Source of the DNA: Gammaproteobacteria bacterium
GTDB lineage: Bacteria; Pseudomonadota; Gammaproteobacteria; Chromatiales; Chromatiaceae
Assembly (NCBI GenBank): GCA_020445315.1
Contig: JAGRGW010000026.1
Location: 1 to 36,109 of the forward strand
Length of the DNA: 36,109 nucleotides
Direction: 5' to 3'
Shown: one piece after another, positions 19,417 through 27,094 of the stretch
Numbering within the stretch: the stretch's first letter is position 1
How the letters are laid out: each line of letters begins with the position of its first letter
Program-made: the position numbers and the translations under genes
Notes under the pieces: generated by a model
What the model saw: the letters and a program-made list of their open reading frames with translations, nothing else
What the model was told of the DNA's origin: nothing
Databases searched by the model: none

Positions 19417-19640
19417 GGTTCGATGACCTCTGCAAGCAGCTTGTGGGCAATGCCGTGGCCCAGCGCGACGCGGTTACCCGACCTGGCCACGACGACGCCA
19501 CCCGGACGCCGCTGCACCACGCGCAGCTCGCCGCCGACGCTGATGCCAAGGGCCATCAGGCGCTGCTTCAACTGCCGACCGCCGTCGATGTGCACCAGCC
19601 GCAGGCGTTGCCCCAGCGGCAACTCGTTGAGCGAAATCAA
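19413..19640 (-). CDS. feoA: Ferrous iron transport protein A
   Basis: A 75-residue SH3-like partner of FeoB, the same length as the Escherichia coli protein. The frame is open further upstream to another TTG at 19667. The TTG at 19640 ([11 protein letters not shown]) has GGAGG at 19647-19651, six bases away, and gives the usual FeoA N-terminus, so it is chosen. The characteristic [17 protein letters not shown] segment and the final strand are visible. Its stop codon overlaps the feoB start by four bases. A non-ATG start is likely but not proven. Confidence 0.92.
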   Translation of the reverse strand: MISLNELPLGQRLRLVHIDGGRQLKQRLMALGISVGGELRVVQRRPGGVVVARSGNRVALGHGIAHKLLAEVIEP

Positions 19641-19665
19641 CGCACGCCTCCGCGCACCCAAAGAC

Positions 19666-19684
19666 AAGAATGATTAGCAACAAC
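19666..19684 (-). promoter_or_regulatory. Candidate Fur box upstream of feoABC
   Basis: On the minus strand the 19 bases match the Fur consensus GATAATGATAATCATTATC at 13 positions, counted by eye, including an unbroken TAATCATT core (19669-19676). It lies 25 bases before the feoA start codon and touches the -10 box of the candidate promoter, a position suited to iron-dependent repression. Fur control of feo genes is well known in other gammaproteobacteria; here it is a prediction. Confidence 0.6.
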
Positions 19685-19711
19685 ATTACGCGCTGCCAGC
19701 ATATTAGTAAA
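19683..19711 (-). promoter_or_regulatory. Candidate feo promoter
   Basis: On the minus strand TTTACT (19711-19706) and TAATGT (19688-19683) are separated by 17 bases, a moderate match to sigma-70 -35 and -10 boxes. The region is noticeably A/T-richer than its surroundings. The -10 end overlaps the candidate Fur box. Confidence 0.4.
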
Positions 19712-19891
19712 CCATTATTTGCGGGCACCCGCTGCGCCAGGTCAAGTGGCCGCGGATTCGGCATAGCCCGGGAACCCGCGGCAGCAACAGCCCGACCCGT
19801 TGATTGCAGGGTGATCCGCACCGGGGGTTCGGTTATCGTTCGCAGCCGGCAACGCAGCCGTATTTCCGCCCCGAAGGAGTCGCACTGCAGA

Positions 19892-20566
19892 ATGAACACG
19901 TGGCGCATCGTCCCAGCACTCCTGCTGGCCCTGTTCCTGGCCGCCTGTGGTGACCAGTCGTCCACCGGCGAGCCGCCGACGGTCAGCCAGACGCCGCCGA
20001 CCGATACCAACATTGCTGGTGGCAGCGAGAAGGTCCCGGCCGACGAGCGACCCGATTTCTCCGTTAGCCCCACCCCGGCAGAGGACCGACCCGAGCGGAT
20101 CACGGAAAGCGGTGATCCGCGCGAGATCGAGTGGGACGACCTGATCCCGGCCGATTTCCAGCCGGCCAAGCTGCTTGGCGACATCAACCTCGACGAACTC
20201 TCCGACGACGATCCACGGGCGCAGGAGGTCATGGCAAAACTCAAGGCGCTGTGGGACCAGGCCCCGGTCCGCGAGGACATGGACGGGCGAGAGGTCAAGC
20301 TGCCCGGCTTCATCGTGCCGGTCGAGGCCGACGAGCGCGAAACCACCGCCTTCCTTCTGGTGCCCTACTACGGCGCCTGCGTCCATGTGCCGCCACCACC
20401 CGCCAACCAGACGGTCTACGTGCTCACCGAGGCCGGCAAGGGTGCGAGTCCGGAGTTGTTCGACGTTGTCTGGGTCATCGGCACCATGAGCGTCAAGCGC
20501 ATCGCGAACGATATCGCCGAGGCTGGGTACACGCTTTATGCCAGCGCGATCGAACCTTACGAATAG
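19892..20566 (+). CDS. DUF3299 family lipoprotein
   Basis: A 224-residue predicted lipoprotein. The N-terminus MNTWRIVPALLLALFLAAC has a lipobox (LAAC) with lipidated Cys19. A Pro/Thr/Ser-rich linker (residues about 20-75) leads to the conserved domain that ends with YGACVHVPPPPANQ, the hallmark of DUF3299 (PF11736-type) proteins. ATG 19892 is chosen because it yields the lipobox and has AAGGAG at 19874-19879; longer versions of the frame add Arg-rich non-homologous sequence. DUF3299 proteins are periplasmic proteins of unknown function, often near transport genes. The Cys-His-Val-Pro4 motif looks like a possible metal or redox site, which is inference. The next gene starts inside its 3' end. 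Confidence 0.88.
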   Translation: MNTWRIVPALLLALFLAACGDQSSTGEPPTVSQTPPTDTNIAGGSEKVPADERPDFSVSPTPAEDRPERITESGDPREIEWDDLIPADFQPAKLLGDINLDELSDDDPRAQEVMAKLKALWDQAPVREDMDGREVKLPGFIVPVEADERETTAFLLVPYYGACVHVPPPPANQTVYVLTEAGKGASPELFDVVWVIGTMSVKRIANDIAEAGYTLYASAIEPYE

Positions 20567-20861
20567 CCGGGCCGAACGCCAAAGCACCGTACTCCGCGCA
20601 GGGCTGTGCGGACTGGTTGTTGCGCTGCTTCCGGTGTCGCCGACCCTGGGCGCCGGGGTGAGCTGTCACATCCACCCGCCCGGCTCGACCCCCGAGCAGC
20701 CACGCGGAACGATTGGCCCCTTCGACGACGTGGACCGCTGCGAGCAGGTTCGACGCGAGCGGTTCGGCAACCTCGGTCGTTGCCATTGTGCGGCGGATTT
20801 CTCACCGCGCTGGCTGCCGCCGCCAACACTCGAGGTCCCCGGCAGCTCGCCCCTCGGCTAA
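20538..20861 (+). CDS. Small secreted Cys-containing hypothetical protein
   Basis: A 107-residue unrecognised protein whose ATG lies 29 bases inside the end of the DUF3299 gene; no later ATG is available. After a long n-region (residues 1-20) comes a hydrophobic stretch AGLCGLVVALLPVSPTLGAG that looks like a signal peptide. The predicted mature part has SCHIHPPG, then a GPFDDVDRCEQ segment, a GRCHC motif and a Pro-rich end. The Cys-His-Cys and Cys-His-Ile-His groups could bind metal or form disulfides. The ribosome-binding site is weak, so translation may be coupled to the lipoprotein gene. The antisense frames lack comparable features. Reality of the gene is likely but not certain. Confidence 0.6.
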   Translation: MPARSNLTNSRAERQSTVLRAGLCGLVVALLPVSPTLGAGVSCHIHPPGSTPEQPRGTIGPFDDVDRCEQVRRERFGNLGRCHCAADFSPRWLPPPTLEVPGSSPLG

Positions 20862-20948
20862 ACGGCCGGAACCGGTTAATTCCCAAAAAACGTCTTTCTT
20901 TCAATTACCTGCCTGATTCCCCACGACGCAACACAACGCCCAACGGCT

Positions 20949-20975
20949 TAAAGCACCGGTGTCTGCAGCCGCTAT
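20949..20975 (+). promoter_or_regulatory. Candidate sigma-28 (FliA) promoter for the GGDEF-EAL gene
   Basis: TAAA (20949-20952), a 15-base spacer and GCCGCTAT (20968-20975) match the flagellar sigma-28 consensus TAAA-N15-GCCGATAA at 10 of 12 fixed positions. It lies 53 bases upstream of the start codon of the following GGDEF-EAL gene, inside a 167-base gap. The match was found by eye and has no statistical support. Confidence 0.4.
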
Positions 20976-21028
20976 CCACCCAAGGCGGCAGGGCAGCAAA
21001 CGTGACCGCCCCCTGACTGGATCGTTCC

Positions 21029-24000
21029 GTGAAGCCGCAACAGCGCAATGTCTATCACTGGCTGAGTATCGCCGCGGCCGCAGCCGTGCTGCTGCTGACG
21101 GCGGCTATCGTCAACTCCGGAGCAGAACGCCATTCCCTGCACGCGATCGAACGCGGCCTTGCGTCCCAACTCGATCTCGCCCAAGCAGAGACGGACCGTG
21201 CCTACCGGCAGTTGCTCGATGCTGCGCAGGCCGAGGCCCTCGATGCGCGCTGGCTGGCGGCACGCGACCTGCCCGCGTCAGCGCCCCCGACACCGGCTGA
21301 CGGCCGGTTCGCATCGGCAAGGGTTCTTGCCCTCGCCCGGCACGCCACGCGCCCGTCGCCGGAGTTGCCCGTACAGGCCATCGAGGCGCCACCGGTCGAT
21401 CCCATCACGCTTGCCCGGGTGTCTGCCGGGGAGACGCTGTTGCTGAACGCCTCGACCGGTTTCGTGGACCAGCCAATCCATGTCGGCTGGGTCGCCACAC
21501 CAGTCCGGCAGCAGGGTGATGTCATCGCGATACTGATGCTGCAGGTCGACCCGGGATTCGTCGGGGACACGCTGACCCACGGGGCTGCCGGGGCACCCGG
21601 AAACAGGCTGGTGTTCGATGCCAGCGGCACGCTCCTGGCCTGCGCCGTGAGCCCGCGCGAACACTGCCGGTTCCCGCCGGTCGCCAACGCAAACACCGAC
21701 CCGCGAATACCGGTGACCAGCCACACCGGCGCCCCCGGTCGCGGGCCGGCCACCCGCGCCGAACTGACCCCCTACAGGAACAGCACCGGCAACGAGGTCG
21801 TAGGCGCCTGGCGCTGGCTCGGCGACTACCAGCTCGGTATTGCCTTCGAGCAGCCGGCTGCCGAAGCCTTCAGCGTGGTCGACCTGTTGCAGAATGCCGT
21901 CTGGGGCGTGACGACGATCGCCTGCTGCCTGCTTTTCCTGATCGGCACGATGGCGACCCGGCGCAACCGCTCGCTGGAACGACAGGTCGAGGCGCAGACC
22001 GCCGCACTGCGTTTCGAGCAATCCAAGCTGCAGCAGCTGTTCAACACGGCTTCGAGCGGGCTCGTCACGACCGATGCCCAGTGGCGCATCACCGACGTCA
22101 ACCTGCAGGCGGAAAACATCGTCGGTCTGCGGCGCCGGGACCTGCTCGGCAAGCCACTCGAAAACCTGTTCGCCGAGGCACTGCCGTCGCCGGTCGCACC
22201 GACCGACGCAGCCCGCGTCCAGATCAACGCCAGACGCCCTGGCGGCGACCTGGTCCCGGTCGAACTGGCCCTGAGCAAGACCATGACGCCAAAGGGTGCG
22301 TTTGCACTGGCAATCCTGCGTGACATCAGCGACCTGAAACAGGCCCAGCGCGCGATGCAGGAGGAAATCGACCGGCGCAAGCAGGTCGAGATCCAGCAGA
22401 GACTGCTGCTGGACGCCGCCGGCGAAGGTATCTTCGGCATCGACCGCAAAAAAAGCATCACCTTCATCAACCCCGCCGGGGCACGCATGTTCGGCTGTGA
22501 GCCGGCGGCCCTGCTCGGCACACCGATCACGGGTGACGAAGGCGGCCACAGTGGCATCTGCGACGAAGACAACCTGCTGGCCCAGCTGGACGGCATCGCG
22601 CAGTTCACCGCCGAGACCAGCCTGCGCCGCAGCGACGGTAGCGTGTTTCCCGCCGAGTTCACCAGCTCGCCGCTGATCGAGAGTGGCCGCGTCACCGGCT
22701 ACGTCGTCCTGTTCAGTGACATCACCCGTCGCCGGGCCGCCGAGCGCTCGCTGCTATTGGCCGAAAACGTGTTCCGGCATATCACCGAAGGCGTGCTGGT
22801 TGCCGATACCAGTGGCCGCATCCTGCGCGTCAACCATGCCCTGTGCGAGATGGTCGGCTACGACGAAGACGAGATCATCGGCCGTACCCGACCGCCGTAC
22901 CGCTCCGGCGAACACCCGCCGGTGTTCTACCAGCGCCTGTGGAGCACAATGCTGGAAAAGGGTATCTGGGAAGGCGAGATCTGGAACCGGCGCAAGAACG
23001 GCGAGCTGTTCCCGACCTGGCAGACCATCGTCGCCGTACGCGACGGAGACCAGCCACCGTCGCAGTTCGTGTCGGTGACGCGCGACATCACCGAGCAGCG
23101 CCGCAGCGAGCAGCGCATTCACCGCCTCGCCTACTTCGACAACCTCACCGGTTTGCCCAACCGTGAGCTGTTCTTCGATCGCTTCGAACACGCAATCGCA
23201 CACGCGCAGCGGCACGGCACGGAGGTCGCGCTGCTGTTCCTCGATCTCGACCGCTTCAAGAACGTCAACGACACGCTTGGCCACCCGGTCGGCGACCGGC
23301 TGCTGCAGGCCGTGGCCAGCCGCCTGCAGCACCTGGTGCGCGGCGAGGACACCATCGCCCGCCTCGGCGGCGACGAGTTCACGATCCTGCTCGAGGCAAT
23401 CGCCAGTCGCGATGCCGTGGCCGGGGTTGCACGCAAGGTCGTCGAGAGCCTGGCCCAGCCATTCGAGCTGGACGACCATCTGCTGCATATCGGCACCAGC
23501 GTCGGCATCAGCCGTTACCCGGACGACGGTGACGACGTGACGAACCTGGTCAAGTTCGCCGACGCGGCGATGTACCAGGCCAAGGCGGCCGGCCGCAACA
23601 GCTACCAGTTCTATGCCGAGTCGATGTCGTCGAAATACTCGGAACGTGTCGCGATGGAGGCCCACCTGCACCGCGCGATCAGCAACGACGAATTCCTGCT
23701 GCATTACCAGCCGCAGTTCACGGCATCGGGCGAACTGGTCGGCGTCGAGGCATTGATTCGCTGGGAAGACCCGGTCATGGGCCTGGTACCACCGGCGCGC
23801 TTCATCCCGCTGGCCGAGGAGACCGGCCTGATCGTCGTCATTGGCGAGTGGGTGCTGCACACGGCCTGCCGGCAGATGGTGCAGTGGCAACGCCGCGGCG
23901 CACCCCCGTTCCGGGTGTCGGTCAACGTCGCCGGACCGCAGATAACGCGCGGCAATATCGTCGACACGGTGGCCGGTGTACTGAACGAGACCGGCCTGGA

Positions 24001-24430
24001 CGCCGCGGCACTCGAACTCGAGGTCACCGAAACCTTTGTCATGGACCGCCTCGACCAGGCCGTCGACGTGCTGTCGCAGCTGCGCGAACTCGGTGTGCGT
24101 ATCGCCATCGACGACTTCGGCACCGGCCATTCATCGCTTGCCACGCTCAAACGCCTGCCGGCCGACACGCTGAAGATCGATCGCGCCTTCGTCAGCGATA
24201 TTCCCCAGGACGAGAACGACATGGCGATCGCGCGCGCAATCCTCGCGATGGGCCGGCAGCTGAAGCTCGACTCGGTGGCGGAAGGCGTCGAAACCGATGC
24301 CCAACGCGACTTCCTGCGCGACGAGGGCTGCGACCTGTTCCAGGGCTTCTTCTTCGCCCGGCCGCTGCCGCCGGATGCCGTGGAGACGCTCTGGCAGGTG
24401 CCCCGCGCCGGTCACAAGCACAGCTCCTGA
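21029..24430 (+). CDS. Membrane-bound sensor with three PAS domains, GGDEF and EAL domains (c-di-GMP turnover)
   Basis: An 1133-residue inner-membrane signalling protein. TM1 lies near residues 11-30, a periplasmic sensor near 31-280 and TM2 near 286-307. A coiled coil leads into three PAS domains (about 335-450, 455-575 and 580-700), then GGDEF and EAL. The diguanylate cyclase A-site is an intact GGDEF (780-784) with an inhibitory RGED site at 771-774. The phosphodiesterase domain has EAL (907-909), DDFGTG and EGVET. Both activities are therefore possible; which dominates cannot be read from sequence. The start is GTG at 21029 with a poor ribosome-binding site, chosen because it places TM1 normally. 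The signal sensed by the periplasmic domain is unknown. Confidence 0.95.
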   Translation: MKPQQRNVYHWLSIAAAAAVLLLTAAIVNSGAERHSLHAIERGLASQLDLAQAETDRAYRQLLDAAQAEALDARWLAARDLPASAPPTPADGRFASARVLALARHATRPSPELPVQAIEAPPVDPITLARVSAGETLLLNASTGFVDQPIHVGWVATPVRQQGDVIAILMLQVDPGFVGDTLTHGAAGAPGNRLVFDASGTLLACAVSPREHCRFPPVANANTDPRIPVTSHTGAPGRGPATRAELTPYRNSTGNEVVGAWRWLGDYQLGIAFEQPAAEAFSVVDLLQNAVWGVTTIACCLLFLIGTMATRRNRSLERQVEAQTAALRFEQSKLQQLFNTASSGLVTTDAQWRITDVNLQAENIVGLRRRDLLGKPLENLFAEALPSPVAPTDAARVQINARRPGGDLVPVELALSKTMTPKGAFALAILRDISDLKQAQRAMQEEIDRRKQVEIQQRLLLDAAGEGIFGIDRKKSITFINPAGARMFGCEPAALLGTPITGDEGGHSGICDEDNLLAQLDGIAQFTAETSLRRSDGSVFPAEFTSSPLIESGRVTGYVVLFSDITRRRAAERSLLLAENVFRHITEGVLVADTSGRILRVNHALCEMVGYDEDEIIGRTRPPYRSGEHPPVFYQRLWSTMLEKGIWEGEIWNRRKNGELFPTWQTIVAVRDGDQPPSQFVSVTRDITEQRRSEQRIHRLAYFDNLTGLPNRELFFDRFEHAIAHAQRHGTEVALLFLDLDRFKNVNDTLGHPVGDRLLQAVASRLQHLVRGEDTIARLGGDEFTILLEAIASRDAVAGVARKVVESLAQPFELDDHLLHIGTSVGISRYPDDGDDVTNLVKFADAAMYQAKAAGRNSYQFYAESMSSKYSERVAMEAHLHRAISNDEFLLHYQPQFTASGELVGVEALIRWEDPVMGLVPPARFIPLAEETGLIVVIGEWVLHTACRQMVQWQRRGAPPFRVSVNVAGPQITRGNIVDTVAGVLNETGLDAAALELEVTETFVMDRLDQAVDVLSQLRELGVRIAIDDFGTGHSSLATLKRLPADTLKIDRAFVSDIPQDENDMAIARAILAMGRQLKLDSVAEGVETDAQRDFLRDEGCDLFQGFFFARPLPPDAVETLWQVPRAGHKHSS

Positions 24431-24521
24431 CCGCCGGCCGGACGCGGTTTCCCGCCCGGCGCTTACCCTGACCACGGCTTTCTGCGATGATCGTGGGCCG
24501 AGTAGTTTCCTGTCGCCCCCC

Positions 24522-26165
24522 ATGCAAGAGCTTGCCCCGCTGGACCTGACCGCGATCGACGTCATGCACGTCGTGCCGCTGGGCATCGCCTTCGTCTTCG
24601 GCCTTTTCGCCCAGGTCATGAGCCTGCCGCCGTTGATCGGCTTCCTGGCGGCCGGCTTCCTGCTCGGCGCGATGGGCATGCAGACCACCCCCGTACTGCA
24701 GGAGATCGCAGACCTCGGCATCACCCTGCTGCTGTTCACGATCGGGCTCAAGCTGCACCTCAAGGACCTGGCGGCACCCGTGGTCTGGGCGACCACCTTG
24801 GTCCACATGGCCCTGATCAGCGGACTGGTGGCCCTGGTCGTCATCGTCCTGTCGACACTGCAACTGGGCATGTTCGCCGGCCTCGATCAGCAGACCGCCC
24901 TGCTGATCGGGTTCGCGCTGAGCTTTTCGAGCACCGTTTTCGCGGTCAAGGTATTCGAGGCACGCGGCGAGATGGGCGCGATTCACGCCCGTATCGCGAT
25001 CGGCCTGTTGATCGTGCAGGACATCGTCGCGGTCGTGTTCGTCGCGGTGTCGGCCGGCAAGCTGCCGAGCATCTGGGCGCTGCTGCTGGTCGGCCTGATC
25101 CCGCTGCGCCCGCTGTTGTTCCGCATCCTCGAACGCGTCGGTCACGGCGAACTGCTGGTGCTGCTCGGCTGGATGCTGCCACTGGTCGGCGCCGGGTTGT
25201 TCGAACTGGTCGGCATCAAGGCCGACCTCGGCGCGCTGGTGCTCGGCGTATTGCTGGCCGGGCATGCCAAGACCAACGAGCTGGCGAAATCGCTGCTGAA
25301 CTTCAAGGACCTTTTCCTGATCGGCTTCTTCCTGTCGATCGGCCTTTCCGGGGAACTCGGCTGGGCATCCCTGGGCGCCGCGGTGCTGCTTGTCGTCCTG
25401 ATCCTGCCGGTCAAGACGGCGCTCTACTTCCTGCTGATGACACGGCAGAAGATGCGCGCGCGCAGCGCGACACTGGCCTCGCTGGGCCTGGCCAATTTCA
25501 GCGAGTTCGGCCTGATCGTTGGCGCAATCGGGGTCAAGGAAGGCATGCTCGGCGTCGAGTGGCTGGTCGTGTTTGCCCTCGCCCTGGCGTTCAGTTTCCT
25601 GGTCGCCTCGCCGGCGAACACCTTCTCGGCCCGGCTGTACCGGCGCCTGCGCCACCCGCTGCACCGCTTCGAGACGCGCACACGCCTGCCCGGCGACGAG
25701 GTCATCCGTGCCGGCAAGGCGCAGGTCGTGGTGTTCGGCATGGGCCGCGTGGGCACCGGCGCCTACGACTACCTGCGCTCGAAATGGGGCGACGTCGTAC
25801 TCGGCATCGACATCAACGCAGACTACGTCGCGCGTCATCGCGCTGCGGGTCGCAACGTCGCCCTCGGCGATGCCACCGACGCCGATTTCTGGGCGCGTGC
25901 CGAACGCAGCGGGCGGGTCAGACTGGCCCTGCTGGCCTTCTCCGACCATCACGAAAACATGGAGGTCGCCGGCCTGCTCGGCGAACAGGGCTTCGAACTC
26001 GAACTGGCCTCGGTCGCACACTACCCCGACGACGAGCAGGAACTGCGCGACGCGGGCGTGCATGCCGTTTTCAATTTCTACGCCGGCGCCGGTGAGAGCT
26101 TCGCCGAGCAGGTGGAGGCGTCGTTCGAGCACCTGATCAACCAGCCGGAAGAACTGGCCGGTTGA
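24522..26165 (+). CDS. CPA2-type cation:proton antiporter with RCK (TrkA-N) domain, KefB/YbaL-like
   Basis: A 547-residue inner-membrane protein. The N-terminal two thirds (about residues 12-385) are a Na+/H+ exchanger (PF00999-type) domain with many hydrophobic helices, for example LPPLIGFLAAGFLLGAMGM, and a TALLIGFALSFSSTVFAVKV helix typical of KefB/KefC. A cytoplasmic RCK_N domain follows, with the nucleotide-binding motif VVFGMGRVGTGAYDYL and an acidic IDIN strand end. Members move K+ or Na+ against protons under nucleotide control. No KefF/KefG-type ancillary gene is adjacent, so YbaL/RosB-like assignment is more cautious than KefC. ATG 24522 is the first start that gives a normal N-terminus. 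Confidence 0.92.
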   Translation: MQELAPLDLTAIDVMHVVPLGIAFVFGLFAQVMSLPPLIGFLAAGFLLGAMGMQTTPVLQEIADLGITLLLFTIGLKLHLKDLAAPVVWATTLVHMALISGLVALVVIVLSTLQLGMFAGLDQQTALLIGFALSFSSTVFAVKVFEARGEMGAIHARIAIGLLIVQDIVAVVFVAVSAGKLPSIWALLLVGLIPLRPLLFRILERVGHGELLVLLGWMLPLVGAGLFELVGIKADLGALVLGVLLAGHAKTNELAKSLLNFKDLFLIGFFLSIGLSGELGWASLGAAVLLVVLILPVKTALYFLLMTRQKMRARSATLASLGLANFSEFGLIVGAIGVKEGMLGVEWLVVFALALAFSFLVASPANTFSARLYRRLRHPLHRFETRTRLPGDEVIRAGKAQVVVFGMGRVGTGAYDYLRSKWGDVVLGIDINADYVARHRAAGRNVALGDATDADFWARAERSGRVRLALLAFSDHHENMEVAGLLGEQGFELELASVAHYPDDEQELRDAGVHAVFNFYAGAGESFAEQVEASFEHLINQPEELAG

Positions 26166-26166
26166 G

Positions 26167-26185
26167 AAAACGCCGGCGAACCGGC
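26167..26185 (-). terminator. Terminator of the GntR gene
   Basis: On the minus strand GCCGG, a TTCG tetraloop and CCGGC (26185-26172) are followed by GTTTTC, a short intrinsic-type terminator. It lies in the 41-base gap between the converging antiporter and GntR genes. The stem has only five pairs, extended by weak flanking bases. Confidence 0.5.
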
Positions 26186-26206
26186 CTTCCCCGACACCGA
26201 CCGTCG

Positions 26207-26962
26207 TTACTCGGCCGCCCCCGGCGTGGTCTGCTCACGCCGCCAGCGCTGCGCCGCCTCGATCTGCCGTTCCAGGTATCGCATCTGCCCGGTCAGCGCC
26301 TGCGCCGCCGCCGTCGCGTCACCGTCGCGCAGGGCATCGACGATACGCTGGTGAAAATCGGCGATCTGCGCCCGGTCACGGAAGCGGAACACGACCAGGT
26401 TGATGACCGGCTGCAGCGCCTCGATCACCGGGAACATGACCAGTTGCAGGACCTTGTTGCCGGTCGCGTCGACCAGCGCACGGTGAAAGCGGACGTCGGA
26501 GCCGCAAAAGTCCTCGTCGCTGAGTTCCGGTTCGCGTTGCAGGCGGATCTCGGCTTCCATCTTGGCCAGGTCGGACGGCGCGTGATTGGCCACGGCCAGG
26601 CGGCAGCACAGCAGTTCGAGCTCGCGCCGTGCCTCGGCGATCTCGGCCGAATCGAACTCGCCCAGGCTGACCGCAACGACAGCTGCGCCGGTCAGTGCCT
26701 CGCGCAGCTGCCCGGTATCGGGGCGGTTGACGAACGTGCCACCGGCCGGCCCGCGGCGTGAACGGATCAGGTGCTGGGCGGCCAAACGCTTCAGCGCCTC
26801 GCGGATCGTCGGCCGCGACACCCCGAACTGCTCGGCCAGCTGGGCCTCGCCGGGCAGGCGGTCGTCGGCGCCCAGCCTGCCCTCGACGATCGACTGCCGA
26901 ATCCGGTCGGCGATCTGGCGGGCGAGACTCTTGGTCTGCAGGGGCTGGTAATCGATGGCCAT
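26207..26962 (-). CDS. GntR-family transcriptional regulator (FadR subfamily, FCD domain)
   Basis: A 251-residue regulator. The N-terminal winged helix (about residues 10-75) contains LAEQFGVSRPTIREALKRL, the GntR recognition helix. The C-terminal FCD effector domain (about 100-230) has the metal/ligand residues of the family in an HRALVDATGNKVLQL context. The gene is divergent from the acuI-like reductase, and the 132-base intergenic region carries a perfect palindrome of FadR-subfamily type. Autoregulation and control of the reductase are therefore likely. The ligand is not evident; a short-chain acid or acyl-CoA fits the neighbour, but this is inference. There is no strong ribosome-binding site upstream of ATG 26962. 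Confidence 0.92.
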   Translation of the reverse strand: MAIDYQPLQTKSLARQIADRIRQSIVEGRLGADDRLPGEAQLAEQFGVSRPTIREALKRLAAQHLIRSRRGPAGGTFVNRPDTGQLREALTGAAVVAVSLGEFDSAEIAEARRELELLCCRLAVANHAPSDLAKMEAEIRLQREPELSDEDFCGSDVRFHRALVDATGNKVLQLVMFPVIEALQPVINLVVFRFRDRAQIADFHQRIVDALRDGDATAAAQALTGQMRYLERQIEAAQRWRREQTTPGAAE

Positions 26963-27020
26963 TTGGGGCGTCTTTGGCTGTTGAGCGACGCCCTGAGTTT
27001 ACCAGTTCCGACCCGAATTT

Positions 27021-27039
27021 CTATTTGTTTGACAAATAG
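27021..27039. promoter_or_regulatory. Palindromic operator of the GntR/FadR-type regulator
   Basis: A perfect inverted repeat, CTATTTGT-TTG-ACAAATAG, lies between the divergent regulator and reductase genes. Its centre TTGTTTGACAA fits the FadR-subfamily operator pattern T-N-GT-N3-AC-N-A exactly. It overlaps the -35 box of the reductase promoter, so binding should block transcription. Confidence 0.75.
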
Positions 27040-27058
27040 ACAAAACGTCGCCTACTGT
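27029..27058 (+). promoter_or_regulatory. Candidate sigma-70 promoter of the acuI-like gene
   Basis: A perfect -35 box TTGACA (27029-27034) lies half inside the palindromic operator. An 18-base spacer leads to TACTGT (27053-27058), a weak -10 of TAnnnT form. The start codon follows at 27095. The -35 is convincing; the -10 is only tentative. Confidence 0.55.
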
Positions 27059-27094
27059 TGCGCCTGTCCCTGGCAACCCCTTCTGGAGACCACC

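Noticed and set aside
24192..26132. Long minus-strand open frame opposite the antiporter gene
   Set aside because: The Gln/Asp-rich product mirrors hydrophobic codons of the antiporter; no homology is visible.
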